From contig JAEYZM010000032.1 in NCBI GenBank assembly GCA_023427985.1, positions 18,178 through 82,177 of the forward strand: DNA of 64,000 nt. Direction: 5' to 3'. This document shows positions 35,321 to 41,962 of this stretch, in pieces. The position numbers and the translations under genes are program-made. Position 1 is the first letter of the stretch. Every line of letters begins with the position of its first letter. The notes below the pieces were generated by a model. The model was given only the letters and a program-made list of their open reading frames with translations, was not told where the DNA came from and searched no databases. The stretch comes from Bacteroidota bacterium. Lineage in GTDB: Bacteria > Bacteroidota > Bacteroidia > Sphingobacteriales > Sphingobacteriaceae.

Positions 35321-36422
35321 GGGCAATTATTACGCTACCTTTGTGAATGTCGAATATACGTGCTTCTACAGAGATATCCTGAAATATTTTCTCCACACGA
35401 TCGCGTTCTGTATCGGTGATAAAAATTTGTCCAAAATTATCCTCACTTACCATTGCTAATAATTTTTTGATACGCGATTCATCGAGCTTGTCAAATATAT
35501 CGTCGAGCAACAACAAAGGCTTATATCCTTTCTTCTGGTTTAAGAAAGCATAATGCGCTAACTTCAATGCAATGATGTAGGACTTTTGCTGACCTTGGGA
35601 GCCAAATTTTTTCAATGGATATTGAGAAAGCATGAAGGTAAAATCGTCTTTATGAGTTCCATAATTCGAACGCTGCGATGCCACATCTTTTTGTACATTT
35701 TTACGCAAAAGATCCATTAAATCATTTGCATTCAATTGCGATTCGTATTGGAAATTCACTTCTTCCATTCCCGAAGAAAGTTCCTTGTAAATGGCATTGA
35801 AAAGAGGAATGAATTCTTCGCAAAAAAGTTTGCGTTTCGAATGGATTTTATACGCGTATTCCACTAAGGATTGGTCGTAAACTTCCATCATATCATAATC
35901 GATACGATTTTGTTCGTAAAACTTTTTCAGCAAAGCATTCCGATTCAATAACAACTTATTGTAATAGATTAAATCGTCGAGATAATGATTGTCGATTTGA
36001 GAAATCGCATTGTCAATAAATTTACGTCGCTCTTCAGAACCTTCCGTAATCAATTGCTGATCCGAAGGAGAAATAATTACCAATGGAAACAGACCAATAT
36101 GGTCTGCCAATCGCTGATATTCTTTATTGTTTCGTTTAAACTGCTTCTTATGATTTCTTTTAAAGCCGCAATAAACAGCATGCTGTTCTTCGCTATGCAT
36201 GAATTCTCCTTGAACAACAAAAAATGCTTCATCGTGAAAGATGCTCTGAGAATCAATGGAATGAAAATAACTTTTACACAGACATAAATAATGGATCGCA
36301 TCCAAAATATTGGTTTTCCCTGCGCCATTATGTCCTGTAAAACAGTTTACTCCATCGATAAAGCTAAAATTTGCTTCCCTATAATTCTTGAAGTTGATGA
36401 ATGAAAGTTGTGAGAGATACAT
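35304..36422 (-). CDS. recF: DNA replication and repair protein RecF
   Basis: 372 residues from the ATG at 36422, giving the typical MYLSQLSFINFKNYREANF start. SMC-like ATPase: Walker A FTGHNGAGKTNILDAIHYL, a central coiled region, signature FGSQGQQKSYIIALKLA, Walker B PLLLLDDIFDKLDESR, and the D-loop region QIFITDTERDRV. Loads RecA at gaps with RecO and RecR. A possible -7 box (TATATTTG on the minus strand, 36429-36436) lies seven bases upstream. Confidence 0.96.
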   Translation of the reverse strand: MYLSQLSFINFKNYREANFSFIDGVNCFTGHNGAGKTNILDAIHYLCLCKSYFHSIDSQSIFHDEAFFVVQGEFMHSEEQHAVYCGFKRNHKKQFKRNNKEYQRLADHIGLFPLVIISPSDQQLITEGSEERRKFIDNAISQIDNHYLDDLIYYNKLLLNRNALLKKFYEQNRIDYDMMEVYDQSLVEYAYKIHSKRKLFCEEFIPLFNAIYKELSSGMEEVNFQYESQLNANDLMDLLRKNVQKDVASQRSNYGTHKDDFTFMLSQYPLKKFGSQGQQKSYIIALKLAHYAFLNQKKGYKPLLLLDDIFDKLDESRIKKLLAMVSEDNFGQIFITDTERDRVEKIFQDISVEARIFDIHKGSVIIAHEAEK

Positions 36423-36472
36423 GAATTGCAAATATATCTATTTCAAATATTTTTTGATAATAGCATTAATAC

Positions 36473-36502
36473 TTGTATCTATGATTGAAAAATGTATTTT
36501 TG
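36473..36502 (+). promoter_or_regulatory. promoter of the TPR-protein gene
   Basis: TTG at 36473-36475, a 19-base spacer, TATTTTTG at 36495-36502; 21 bases before the ATG at 36524. Confidence 0.6.
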
Positions 36503-36523
36503 CAAGCTTAGTATTTAAAAAAG

Positions 36524-37195
36524 ATGTCATTAGAACAGGAAAACAACGGATTAGGAGAACAATTCTCAAAAGCAGAAGGCTTTGTAACTGAGAATAGAAA
36601 GAGCTTATTAATAATTGGTGGTACCATTTTAGCACTAGTGGTGTTATATTTTGGTTATCAATCATTTATTATGGGACCAAGAGAGAAAGAAGCTGCAGAG
36701 CAAATGTTTATGGCTGAGCGTTATTTCGAACAAGACTCATTAGATAAAGCAATTAATGGCGATGGAAATTTTCCAGGCTTTCAAGAAATTGTTGACGAAT
36801 ACGGAAGTACTAAAGCAGGTAATCTTGCTAAATATTACTTAGGTTTTGCATATTTACGCAAAGCTCAATACGAGCAAGCAGCCGAAGTATTATCGGAATT
36901 CAGCAGTTCAGACGAAGTATTACAAGCATTAGCATTATCTGGTGTAGGTGATGCGTATGTAGAATTAAATAATTTAGATGAAGCGATTTCGTATTATAAA
37001 AAAGCAAGTGCAAAAACGAAAGATCAATTCACTGCTCCTATCGTATTAATGAAATTAGGTTTAACATACGAAAATGCTGGAAAAGCAAAAGAAGCTGTTG
37101 AAACCTATACAAAAATCAAAACTGAGTACATTGAATCGACAGAAGCGAAAGACATCGACAAATACATTGCCAGAGCTTCAGCAAAAACAGAATAA
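36524..37195 (+). CDS. membrane-anchored tetratricopeptide-repeat protein
   Basis: 223 residues. One transmembrane helix (about 27-47: SLLIIGGTILALVVLYFGY) follows a short acidic cytoplasmic N-terminus. The periplasmic part contains TPR-type helices (LAKYYLGFAYLRKAQYEQAA, LSGVGDAYVELNNLDEAISY, MKLGLTYENAGKAKEAVETY). Layout and length match the YfgM-like group, which associates with the Sec translocon and periplasmic chaperones in proteobacteria. That role here is inference. It is followed by ribH after 5 bases. Confidence 0.85.
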   Translation: MSLEQENNGLGEQFSKAEGFVTENRKSLLIIGGTILALVVLYFGYQSFIMGPREKEAAEQMFMAERYFEQDSLDKAINGDGNFPGFQEIVDEYGSTKAGNLAKYYLGFAYLRKAQYEQAAEVLSEFSSSDEVLQALALSGVGDAYVELNNLDEAISYYKKASAKTKDQFTAPIVLMKLGLTYENAGKAKEAVETYTKIKTEYIESTEAKDIDKYIARASAKTE

Positions 37196-37200
37196 TTCAA

Positions 37201-37689
37201 ATGTCTAGTTCCCTCAAGAACTTATCGGACTTTAGTCATACCACAATTCCAAGTGCAGAAAAATTCTCATTTGGAATTGTTGTGGCCGAATGGAATGCGC
37301 AAGTTACAGGCGCACTTTTAAGTGGCTGTATAGACGCATTGAAAGAACACGGCTGCATTGAAAAAAACATTGAAGTATTTCCTGTTCCAGGTACTTATGA
37401 ATTAAGTTCTGGAGCGAATATGTTAAGCCTTAAACGCAATTTTGATGCAATAATTTGTATTGGATGTGTCATTCAAGGTGAAACTCCACATTTCGATTTC
37501 ATATGCAATGCGGTAGCAAATGGCATTACCAATGTAAGCCTTCAATCAAACATTCCTTGCATTTTTGGTGTTTTAACCACATTGAACTTGGAACAAGCCT
37601 TGGAAAGAGCAGGCGGGAAACACGGAAATAAAGGGACAGAAGCCGCAATAACAGCAATAAAAATGGCATACATGCGTTCCATTTTATAA
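37201..37689 (+). CDS. ribH: 6,7-dimethyl-8-ribityllumazine synthase
   Basis: 162 residues. Lumazine synthase motifs: FGIVVAEWNAQVTGALLSGC, FPVPGTYELSSGANML, FDAIICIGCVIQGETPHFDF, IPCIFGVLTTLNLEQALERA and GNKGTEAAITAIKM. Penultimate step of riboflavin synthesis. It starts five bases after the TPR gene and shares its transcript, as in many Bacteroidota. Confidence 0.97.
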   Translation: MSSSLKNLSDFSHTTIPSAEKFSFGIVVAEWNAQVTGALLSGCIDALKEHGCIEKNIEVFPVPGTYELSSGANMLSLKRNFDAIICIGCVIQGETPHFDFICNAVANGITNVSLQSNIPCIFGVLTTLNLEQALERAGGKHGNKGTEAAITAIKMAYMRSIL

Positions 37690-37705
37690 TTTAAAATTTA
37701 TTAGA

Positions 37706-37713
37706 TACATTTG
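37706..37713 (+). promoter_or_regulatory. -7 box before the tiny lipoprotein gene
   Basis: TACATTTG, 17 bases before the ATG at 37731. No clear -33 element. Confidence 0.4.
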
Positions 37714-37730
37714 TATAAATCCTAATTAAA

Positions 37731-37868
37731 ATGAAAAAATTAATCGCGGCAATAATCTTAGGCAGTTTTGTGATGATTGGCATTTCATCTTGCTCATCAC
37801 GTCAAGGTTGCCCTGCAATGTCTGATAACTACAAATACAGAGGTGGTTCAAAAGGTGTTTGGAGATAA
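37731..37868 (+). CDS. 45-residue lipoprotein
   Basis: ATG at 37731, TAA at 37866-37868. MKKLIAAIILGSFVMIGISS followed by Cys21 makes a good lipoprotein signal (lipobox region GISSC). The mature peptide is only 25 residues and contains GCPAM, then YKYRGGSKG, ending VWR. It has its own -7 box and ends six bases before ytxJ. Similar very short lipoproteins with a Gly-Cys-Pro-Ala core occur in Bacteroidota, as far as I recall. Function unknown. Confidence 0.7.
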   Translation: MKKLIAAIILGSFVMIGISSCSSRQGCPAMSDNYKYRGGSKGVWR

Positions 37869-37873
37869 TCAAA

Positions 37874-38218
37874 ATGAATTGGATTCAGCTTACTGAAGAA
37901 AATCAACTACAAGACATTTTTACAAGCAAGAGAACGAGTATTGTGTTTAAGCACAGTACTCGTTGTCATATAAGCGCTTTTGTATTGAAAATGCTCGAAC
38001 AAACTTGGAATGAAGATCCCAATGTCGATTGCTATTTTTTAGATCTATTACGTTACAGAAATCTTTCCAATATGCTTGCCGATGTGTGCAAAGTATATCA
38101 TGAGTCGCCACAAGTACTCCTCATCATGAATGGCGAATGTGTTTTCGATGCATCGCATCAAGACATTCAAGCCGATGAAATTGCTGAACAAATTCAGCTA
38201 TTATCTATTCCCAAATAA
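37874..38218 (+). CDS. ytxJ: YtxJ-type monothiol bacilliredoxin
   Basis: 114 residues from the ATG at 37874 (a TTG at 37859 lies inside the preceding gene). Thioredoxin-like fold of the DUF2847 family: WIQLTEENQLQDIF, IVFKHSTRCHISAFVL with a single active-site Cys31, FLDLLRYRNLSNMLAD and VYHESPQVLLIMNGECVFDA. These proteins remove bacillithiol from mixed disulfides, which implies bacillithiol as the low-molecular-weight thiol here. Convergent with the OsmC gene, overlapping it by 14 bases. Confidence 0.88.
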   Translation: MNWIQLTEENQLQDIFTSKRTSIVFKHSTRCHISAFVLKMLEQTWNEDPNVDCYFLDLLRYRNLSNMLADVCKVYHESPQVLLIMNGECVFDASHQDIQADEIAEQIQLLSIPK

Positions 38219-38621
38219 AATTCCAAGATTGAACTAAATCGAGATGCAAACTTAGTGCAACGGGACACGTGCGTGCAGTGTGCTCTACAATCTTACGCTC
38301 TTTCTCAGAGAAGGATTCCGTTTTTGGAAAATGAACATCGACCTTAATCTCTCCTACTCGACGTGGGTCCGACTTCATAATCTTGGTGATTTCGATTCGA
38401 GTGCCGCGTAATTTTAATTCAAATCCTTGAGTTCTAGCTGCAATACCGACCACTGTAATCATACAACTACCTAAAGAAGCTGCTAATAAATCGGTAGGCG
38501 AAAACGATTCTGCCTTTCCTTGGTTATCTAGTGGTGCGTCGGTGATCAGTTTGGTTCCTGAATATAGGTGTTGAGCTTCTGTTCTCAATTCATCGATATA
38601 AAAGGTTTCTATGGTAGCCAT
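38205..38621 (-). CDS. OsmC family peroxiredoxin-like protein
   Basis: 138 residues from the ATG at 38621; a longer frame to 38672 lacks support. OsmC/Ohr fold with the two redox cysteines, Cys53 in AASLGSCMITV and Cys119 in ARTCPVALSL. The segment AESFSPTDLLAASLGSC is diagnostic. It reduces organic hydroperoxides or is a related hydrolase. Its 3' end overlaps that of ytxJ by 14 bases on the opposite strand; both are thiol-redox genes, so antisense coupling is possible. Confidence 0.92.
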   Translation of the reverse strand: MATIETFYIDELRTEAQHLYSGTKLITDAPLDNQGKAESFSPTDLLAASLGSCMITVVGIAARTQGFELKLRGTRIEITKIMKSDPRRVGEIKVDVHFPKTESFSEKERKIVEHTARTCPVALSLHLDLVQSWNFIWE

Positions 38622-38691
38622 AAATGAATGATTTTTGCGTTTTGGATATGATTTGATTATAAAATTGCACAATTATTGTTTAATATTGAGT

Positions 38692-39462
38692 ATGTATCGA
38701 CAAATACTTTTAGGTTTTATTCTGTGTTTTATTTCTATGCATAGCCTTTATGCGCAGCAGATGCCTTCTAGTTTTTCTAAAGATGAGAATATAAAATTTG
38801 TCTATAAAAAAGAGTGGAGCGGTGGCGCAAGTATTAGCAATAGGGGCTTTGGAGGATTGGTTCGATATGCGATTATTCCATCGAACTTCATGAAAATTCA
38901 ATTTGAAGCAGAAATTGTAAAAATAAAACATCCGAAAGAAGTGAAAGTGGTGAATCCATATTACAATAATGCGAAGTCATATGTATATGGTAAGGACAAT
39001 ATGTTTTATCCATTTAGAACAGGAATTGGTACACAATTTTTGATATTCGACAAAGCAGCAAAAGACGGGGTTGAAGTAAGTGCAACGGTAATGGGAGGTG
39101 CATCGTGGGGATTATTGAAACCTGTTTACTTAGAAGTTATTAAAGACAATAACAATCCATTTGAGCCCGAGCTCGTTTCGGAACGCTTCAATAAAAATTT
39201 ACACGATGAACGAAACATTTTAGGATATTCTGGTTTTAGTAAAGGGCTGAATGAACTAGGTGTAGTACCCGGATTGTATTTAAAATCGGGATTCAATTTT
39301 GATTGGGGTACTAAGGACGATAAGATTTTGATGTTAGAAACAGGAGCGGTATTAGATGTATATTTTACAGAAGTTCCTATAATGGCCGAATTCCAAAATG
39401 TGAAGAACAAGAATAGCTTTATTTCCTTGTATGCCACAATTCTATTCGGCAAAAAGTATTAG
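38692..39462 (+). CDS. exported outer-membrane barrel-like protein
   Basis: 256 residues from the ATG at 38692, which gives a signal peptide (ILLGFILCFISMHSLYAQ). The mature part has beta-strand periodicity with many glycine and aromatic residues (NRGFGGLVRYAIIP, FYPFRTGIGTQFLIF, GLYLKSGFNFDWGT) and ends with FISLYATILFGKKY, an aromatic-terminal strand suitable for outer-membrane insertion. Unrecognised family common in Bacteroidota. It precedes lipA by 9 bases; a functional link is not evident. Confidence 0.7.
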   Translation: MYRQILLGFILCFISMHSLYAQQMPSSFSKDENIKFVYKKEWSGGASISNRGFGGLVRYAIIPSNFMKIQFEAEIVKIKHPKEVKVVNPYYNNAKSYVYGKDNMFYPFRTGIGTQFLIFDKAAKDGVEVSATVMGGASWGLLKPVYLEVIKDNNNPFEPELVSERFNKNLHDERNILGYSGFSKGLNELGVVPGLYLKSGFNFDWGTKDDKILMLETGAVLDVYFTEVPIMAEFQNVKNKNSFISLYATILFGKKY

Positions 39463-39471
39463 TTTTGCAAG

Positions 39472-40356
39472 ATGATTGATTTACCAATAATTTCAGAAGA
39501 AAAAAGAGAACGTAAGCCAGAATGGTTAAGGGTGAAATTGCCTGTTGGCAAGGAGTATGCGCACGTTCGTAGTTTAGTAGACAAGCATAAATTACATACC
39601 ATTTGTGAGAGTGGAAATTGTCCAAATATGGGCGAATGTTGGGGTGCAGGAACAGCGACCTTTATGATATTAGGAAATATCTGTACGCGCTCATGTTCCT
39701 TCTGTGCAGTAGCTACTGGTAGACCCTTAGCGGTTGATCATGATGAGCCCGAACGTGTTGCTAATTCGGTGATGTTGATGAACGTAAAACACTGCGTGAT
39801 TACTTCGGTCGACAGAGATGATTTAAAAGACGGTGGTTCTATTATTTGGGCTGAAACCATCAATGCAATACGTAGATTATCGCCTCAAACAACTTTAGAA
39901 ACTTTGCTTCCCGACTTCAAAGGTCAGTGGGAAAATTTGGAACGCGTATTAGAAGTTCGTCCAGAAGTGGTCTCGCATAATTTAGAAACAGTGCGCCGAT
40001 TAACGAAAGAAGTTCGTATTCAAGCGAAGTACGACAGAAGCTTAGAGTGTTTGAAACGAATATCAGCAGCGGGTTTAAGAACTAAATCGGGTATCATGCT
40101 CGGATTAGGAGAAACTGTTGATGAAGTATATGAAGCGATGGACGATTTATTAGAAAATGGAGTACATATATTAACTTTAGGACAATACTTACAACCAACA
40201 AGAAAACATCACGCCGTAATCGAATATATACATCCCGATGTATTTGCAAAATTCAAAGAAGTGGGAATGGAAAAAGGATTTAAGGTGGTGGAAAGCGGAC
40301 CGATGGTACGCTCATCATATCATGCAGAAAAACATTTATTCGATTTCGAAAATTAA
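39472..40356 (+). CDS. lipA: lipoyl synthase
   Basis: 294 residues. Radical-SAM enzyme with both clusters: the auxiliary cluster Cys45, Cys50, Cys56 (CESGNCPNMGEC) and the SAM cluster Cys71-x3-Cys75-x2-Cys78 (CTRSCSFC). Other motifs are ATFMILGNICTR, VTSVDRDDLKDGG, SGIMLGLGET and GQYLQPTRKHH. It inserts sulfur into octanoyl groups of lipoyl domains (GcvH, 2-oxoacid dehydrogenases). The stop overlaps the start of the sigma-factor gene by one base. Confidence 0.98.
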   Translation: MIDLPIISEEKRERKPEWLRVKLPVGKEYAHVRSLVDKHKLHTICESGNCPNMGECWGAGTATFMILGNICTRSCSFCAVATGRPLAVDHDEPERVANSVMLMNVKHCVITSVDRDDLKDGGSIIWAETINAIRRLSPQTTLETLLPDFKGQWENLERVLEVRPEVVSHNLETVRRLTKEVRIQAKYDRSLECLKRISAAGLRTKSGIMLGLGETVDEVYEAMDDLLENGVHILTLGQYLQPTRKHHAVIEYIHPDVFAKFKEVGMEKGFKVVESGPMVRSSYHAEKHLFDFEN

Positions 40357-40907
40357 TGGGAACAAAAATCACCAGTAAACTATCTGAAGAAGAATTAATA
40401 TATCTTCTCAAGATAAAGGACACTGCGGCATTAGAGTATTTGTACGATTATTATTCAAAAGCATTGTACAATATTATTTATCAAGTAGTGCAAAACGACG
40501 AGATTGCAGAGGATGTATTACAGGAAACTTTCATAAAAATTTGGAATTCCTTTGATATGTTCGACACTTCAAAAGGCCGATTATACACATGGTTTAGCAA
40601 TATCGCAAGGAATTTATCGATTGATAAAGTACGTTCAAAAGAATTTCGTAACATGTCGCAAAACCAAGACATCGAAAATCACGTAAATGTAATCGATAAC
40701 AGAATAAATAATTCTATGAATCCCGATACATTGGGGGTAAAGAGTTTAGTAAATAAGCTCAGACCTGAATACAAGGAATTGGTGGAGCTGATTTATTTTA
40801 ATGGATTTACACATGCTGAAGTAGCCGAGCATTTGAACATTCCATTGGGAACTGTTAAAACGAGAATTAGGGCTGCAATTATTGAATTACGTAAATATTT
40901 TAACTAA
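40356..40907 (+). CDS. ECF-type RNA polymerase sigma factor
   Basis: 183 residues. Sigma region 2: DTAALEYLYDYYSKALYNII, DEIAEDVLQETFIKIWNSFD and GRLYTWFSNIARNLSIDKVR. Region 4: LRPEYKELVELIYFNGFTHA, then EVAEHLNIPLGTVKTRIRAA. It starts at the last base of the lipA stop (TAATG). The anti-sigma gene begins two bases after its stop. The pairing resembles SigK/RskA-type units that respond to envelope or oxidative stress. The regulon cannot be read from the window. Confidence 0.95.
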   Translation: MGTKITSKLSEEELIYLLKIKDTAALEYLYDYYSKALYNIIYQVVQNDEIAEDVLQETFIKIWNSFDMFDTSKGRLYTWFSNIARNLSIDKVRSKEFRNMSQNQDIENHVNVIDNRINNSMNPDTLGVKSLVNKLRPEYKELVELIYFNGFTHAEVAEHLNIPLGTVKTRIRAAIIELRKYFN

Positions 40908-40908
40908 G

Positions 40909-41775
40909 GTGGACATACAAGCATATATAGAATCCGGAGTACTAGAATTGTACGTTTCGGGCGCGCTCACTCCTCAAGAAATGCAGGAAGTGGAACGTAT
41001 GGCACAAGCCTATCCAGAAGTTAAGAATGAATTGGATGCCATTGAAAATAGTTTTTTTGAAATGGCCAACGATTTACATTCTGGTCCACGTGCATCTCTA
41101 AAAGATGAACTCTTGCGCAATGTAAAATTAAGTGTAAGTGCGGGCACTAATCAAACGGCATCTAACATACCAAACGCTAACACATCGGCACCAAGCATAG
41201 AACAAAAAGAAGCGAAAGTGATTGGCATAGAAGCAAAACCTGCGAACAAGTCCTTTAAGTTTGCATTTGCTGCATCAATCGCATTGTTCATTGCATCGAG
41301 TGCTGCATTGGTAGTGGTTTGGGGGAATTGGAAAAACGATCAACAAAAATTGGTGGACTTACAATTGAGGTTCGATGAGAGTACGACACAGATTGCTGCG
41401 TTGAAAGCATCGTATGAAAGTTCTGAAGACATGATTGCGAGTTTGAAAGCACCGGAAGTGCAGAAGTTGAAATTGGCTGGATTGCCTATTTCACCAGAGT
41501 CACAGGCGATGGTGCATTGGGATAAAAATACAAAGAAAGTGATTTTAGATCCGATGAATTTGCCAAGAACAGACGAAGGGCACGATTACCAATTATGGGC
41601 GATTGTTGATGGAAAGCCTGTTGATTTGGGAGTGTTTAGTCCGGGCGATAATGAGTTGAATATATACACGATGAAATCGGTGGAAGCACCGCAAGCATTT
41701 GCGATCACATTAGAACCAAAAGGTGGAAGTGTGAATCCTACGATGGAGCAGATGTATGTGCTTGGGAAGATATAG
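40909..41775 (+). CDS. RskA-like anti-sigma factor
   Basis: 288 residues from a GTG at 40909, two bases after the sigma stop; a TTG at 40882 lies inside the sigma gene. The cytoplasmic part (about 1-120) has the zinc-free RskA N-terminal pattern LELYVSGALTPQEMQEVERM and an acidic helical region. One transmembrane helix follows (about 118-140: AASIALFIASSAALVVVWG). The periplasmic RskA domain ends with GHDYQLWAIVDGKPVDLGVF, APQAFAITLEPKGG and TMEQMYVLG. It holds the neighbouring sigma factor at the membrane until a signal arrives. Confidence 0.93.
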   Translation: MDIQAYIESGVLELYVSGALTPQEMQEVERMAQAYPEVKNELDAIENSFFEMANDLHSGPRASLKDELLRNVKLSVSAGTNQTASNIPNANTSAPSIEQKEAKVIGIEAKPANKSFKFAFAASIALFIASSAALVVVWGNWKNDQQKLVDLQLRFDESTTQIAALKASYESSEDMIASLKAPEVQKLKLAGLPISPESQAMVHWDKNTKKVILDPMNLPRTDEGHDYQLWAIVDGKPVDLGVFSPGDNELNIYTMKSVEAPQAFAITLEPKGGSVNPTMEQMYVLGKI

Positions 41776-41835
41776 TTCGTATGCTCGTGGGTTCGTATGT
41801 TCTCCCGATAGCTATCGGGATGCTCGTGGGTTCGT
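41776..41835. repeat. GTTCGTRNG-type octamer array with central palindrome
   Basis: Degenerate copies of GTTCGTAG/GCTCGTGG/GTTCGTAT flank an 18-bp perfect palindrome, TCCCGATAGCTATCGGGA (41803-41820). The array begins right after the anti-sigma stop. The same unit is repeated at 59880-59973. Nothing else is seen between the anti-sigma and uvrA genes apart from the heptamers at 41935. Confidence 0.7.
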
Positions 41836-41934
41836 AGGTTCGTAAAGTAGAAGCATGCTAAATTAGAACGATGTTGTTTTTATTTAGCACGCTTCTCATT
41901 TTAATTCATAGTAATTAGACTATATCTCCCACTA

Positions 41935-41962
41935 CTATTTTCTATTTTCTATTTTCTATTTT
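41935..41962. repeat. heptamer array CTATTTT x4 overlapping the uvrA end
   Basis: Four tandem CTATTTT units. Read on the minus strand as AAAATAG, they encode the last residues of UvrA and its stop codon TAG. Confidence 0.7.
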
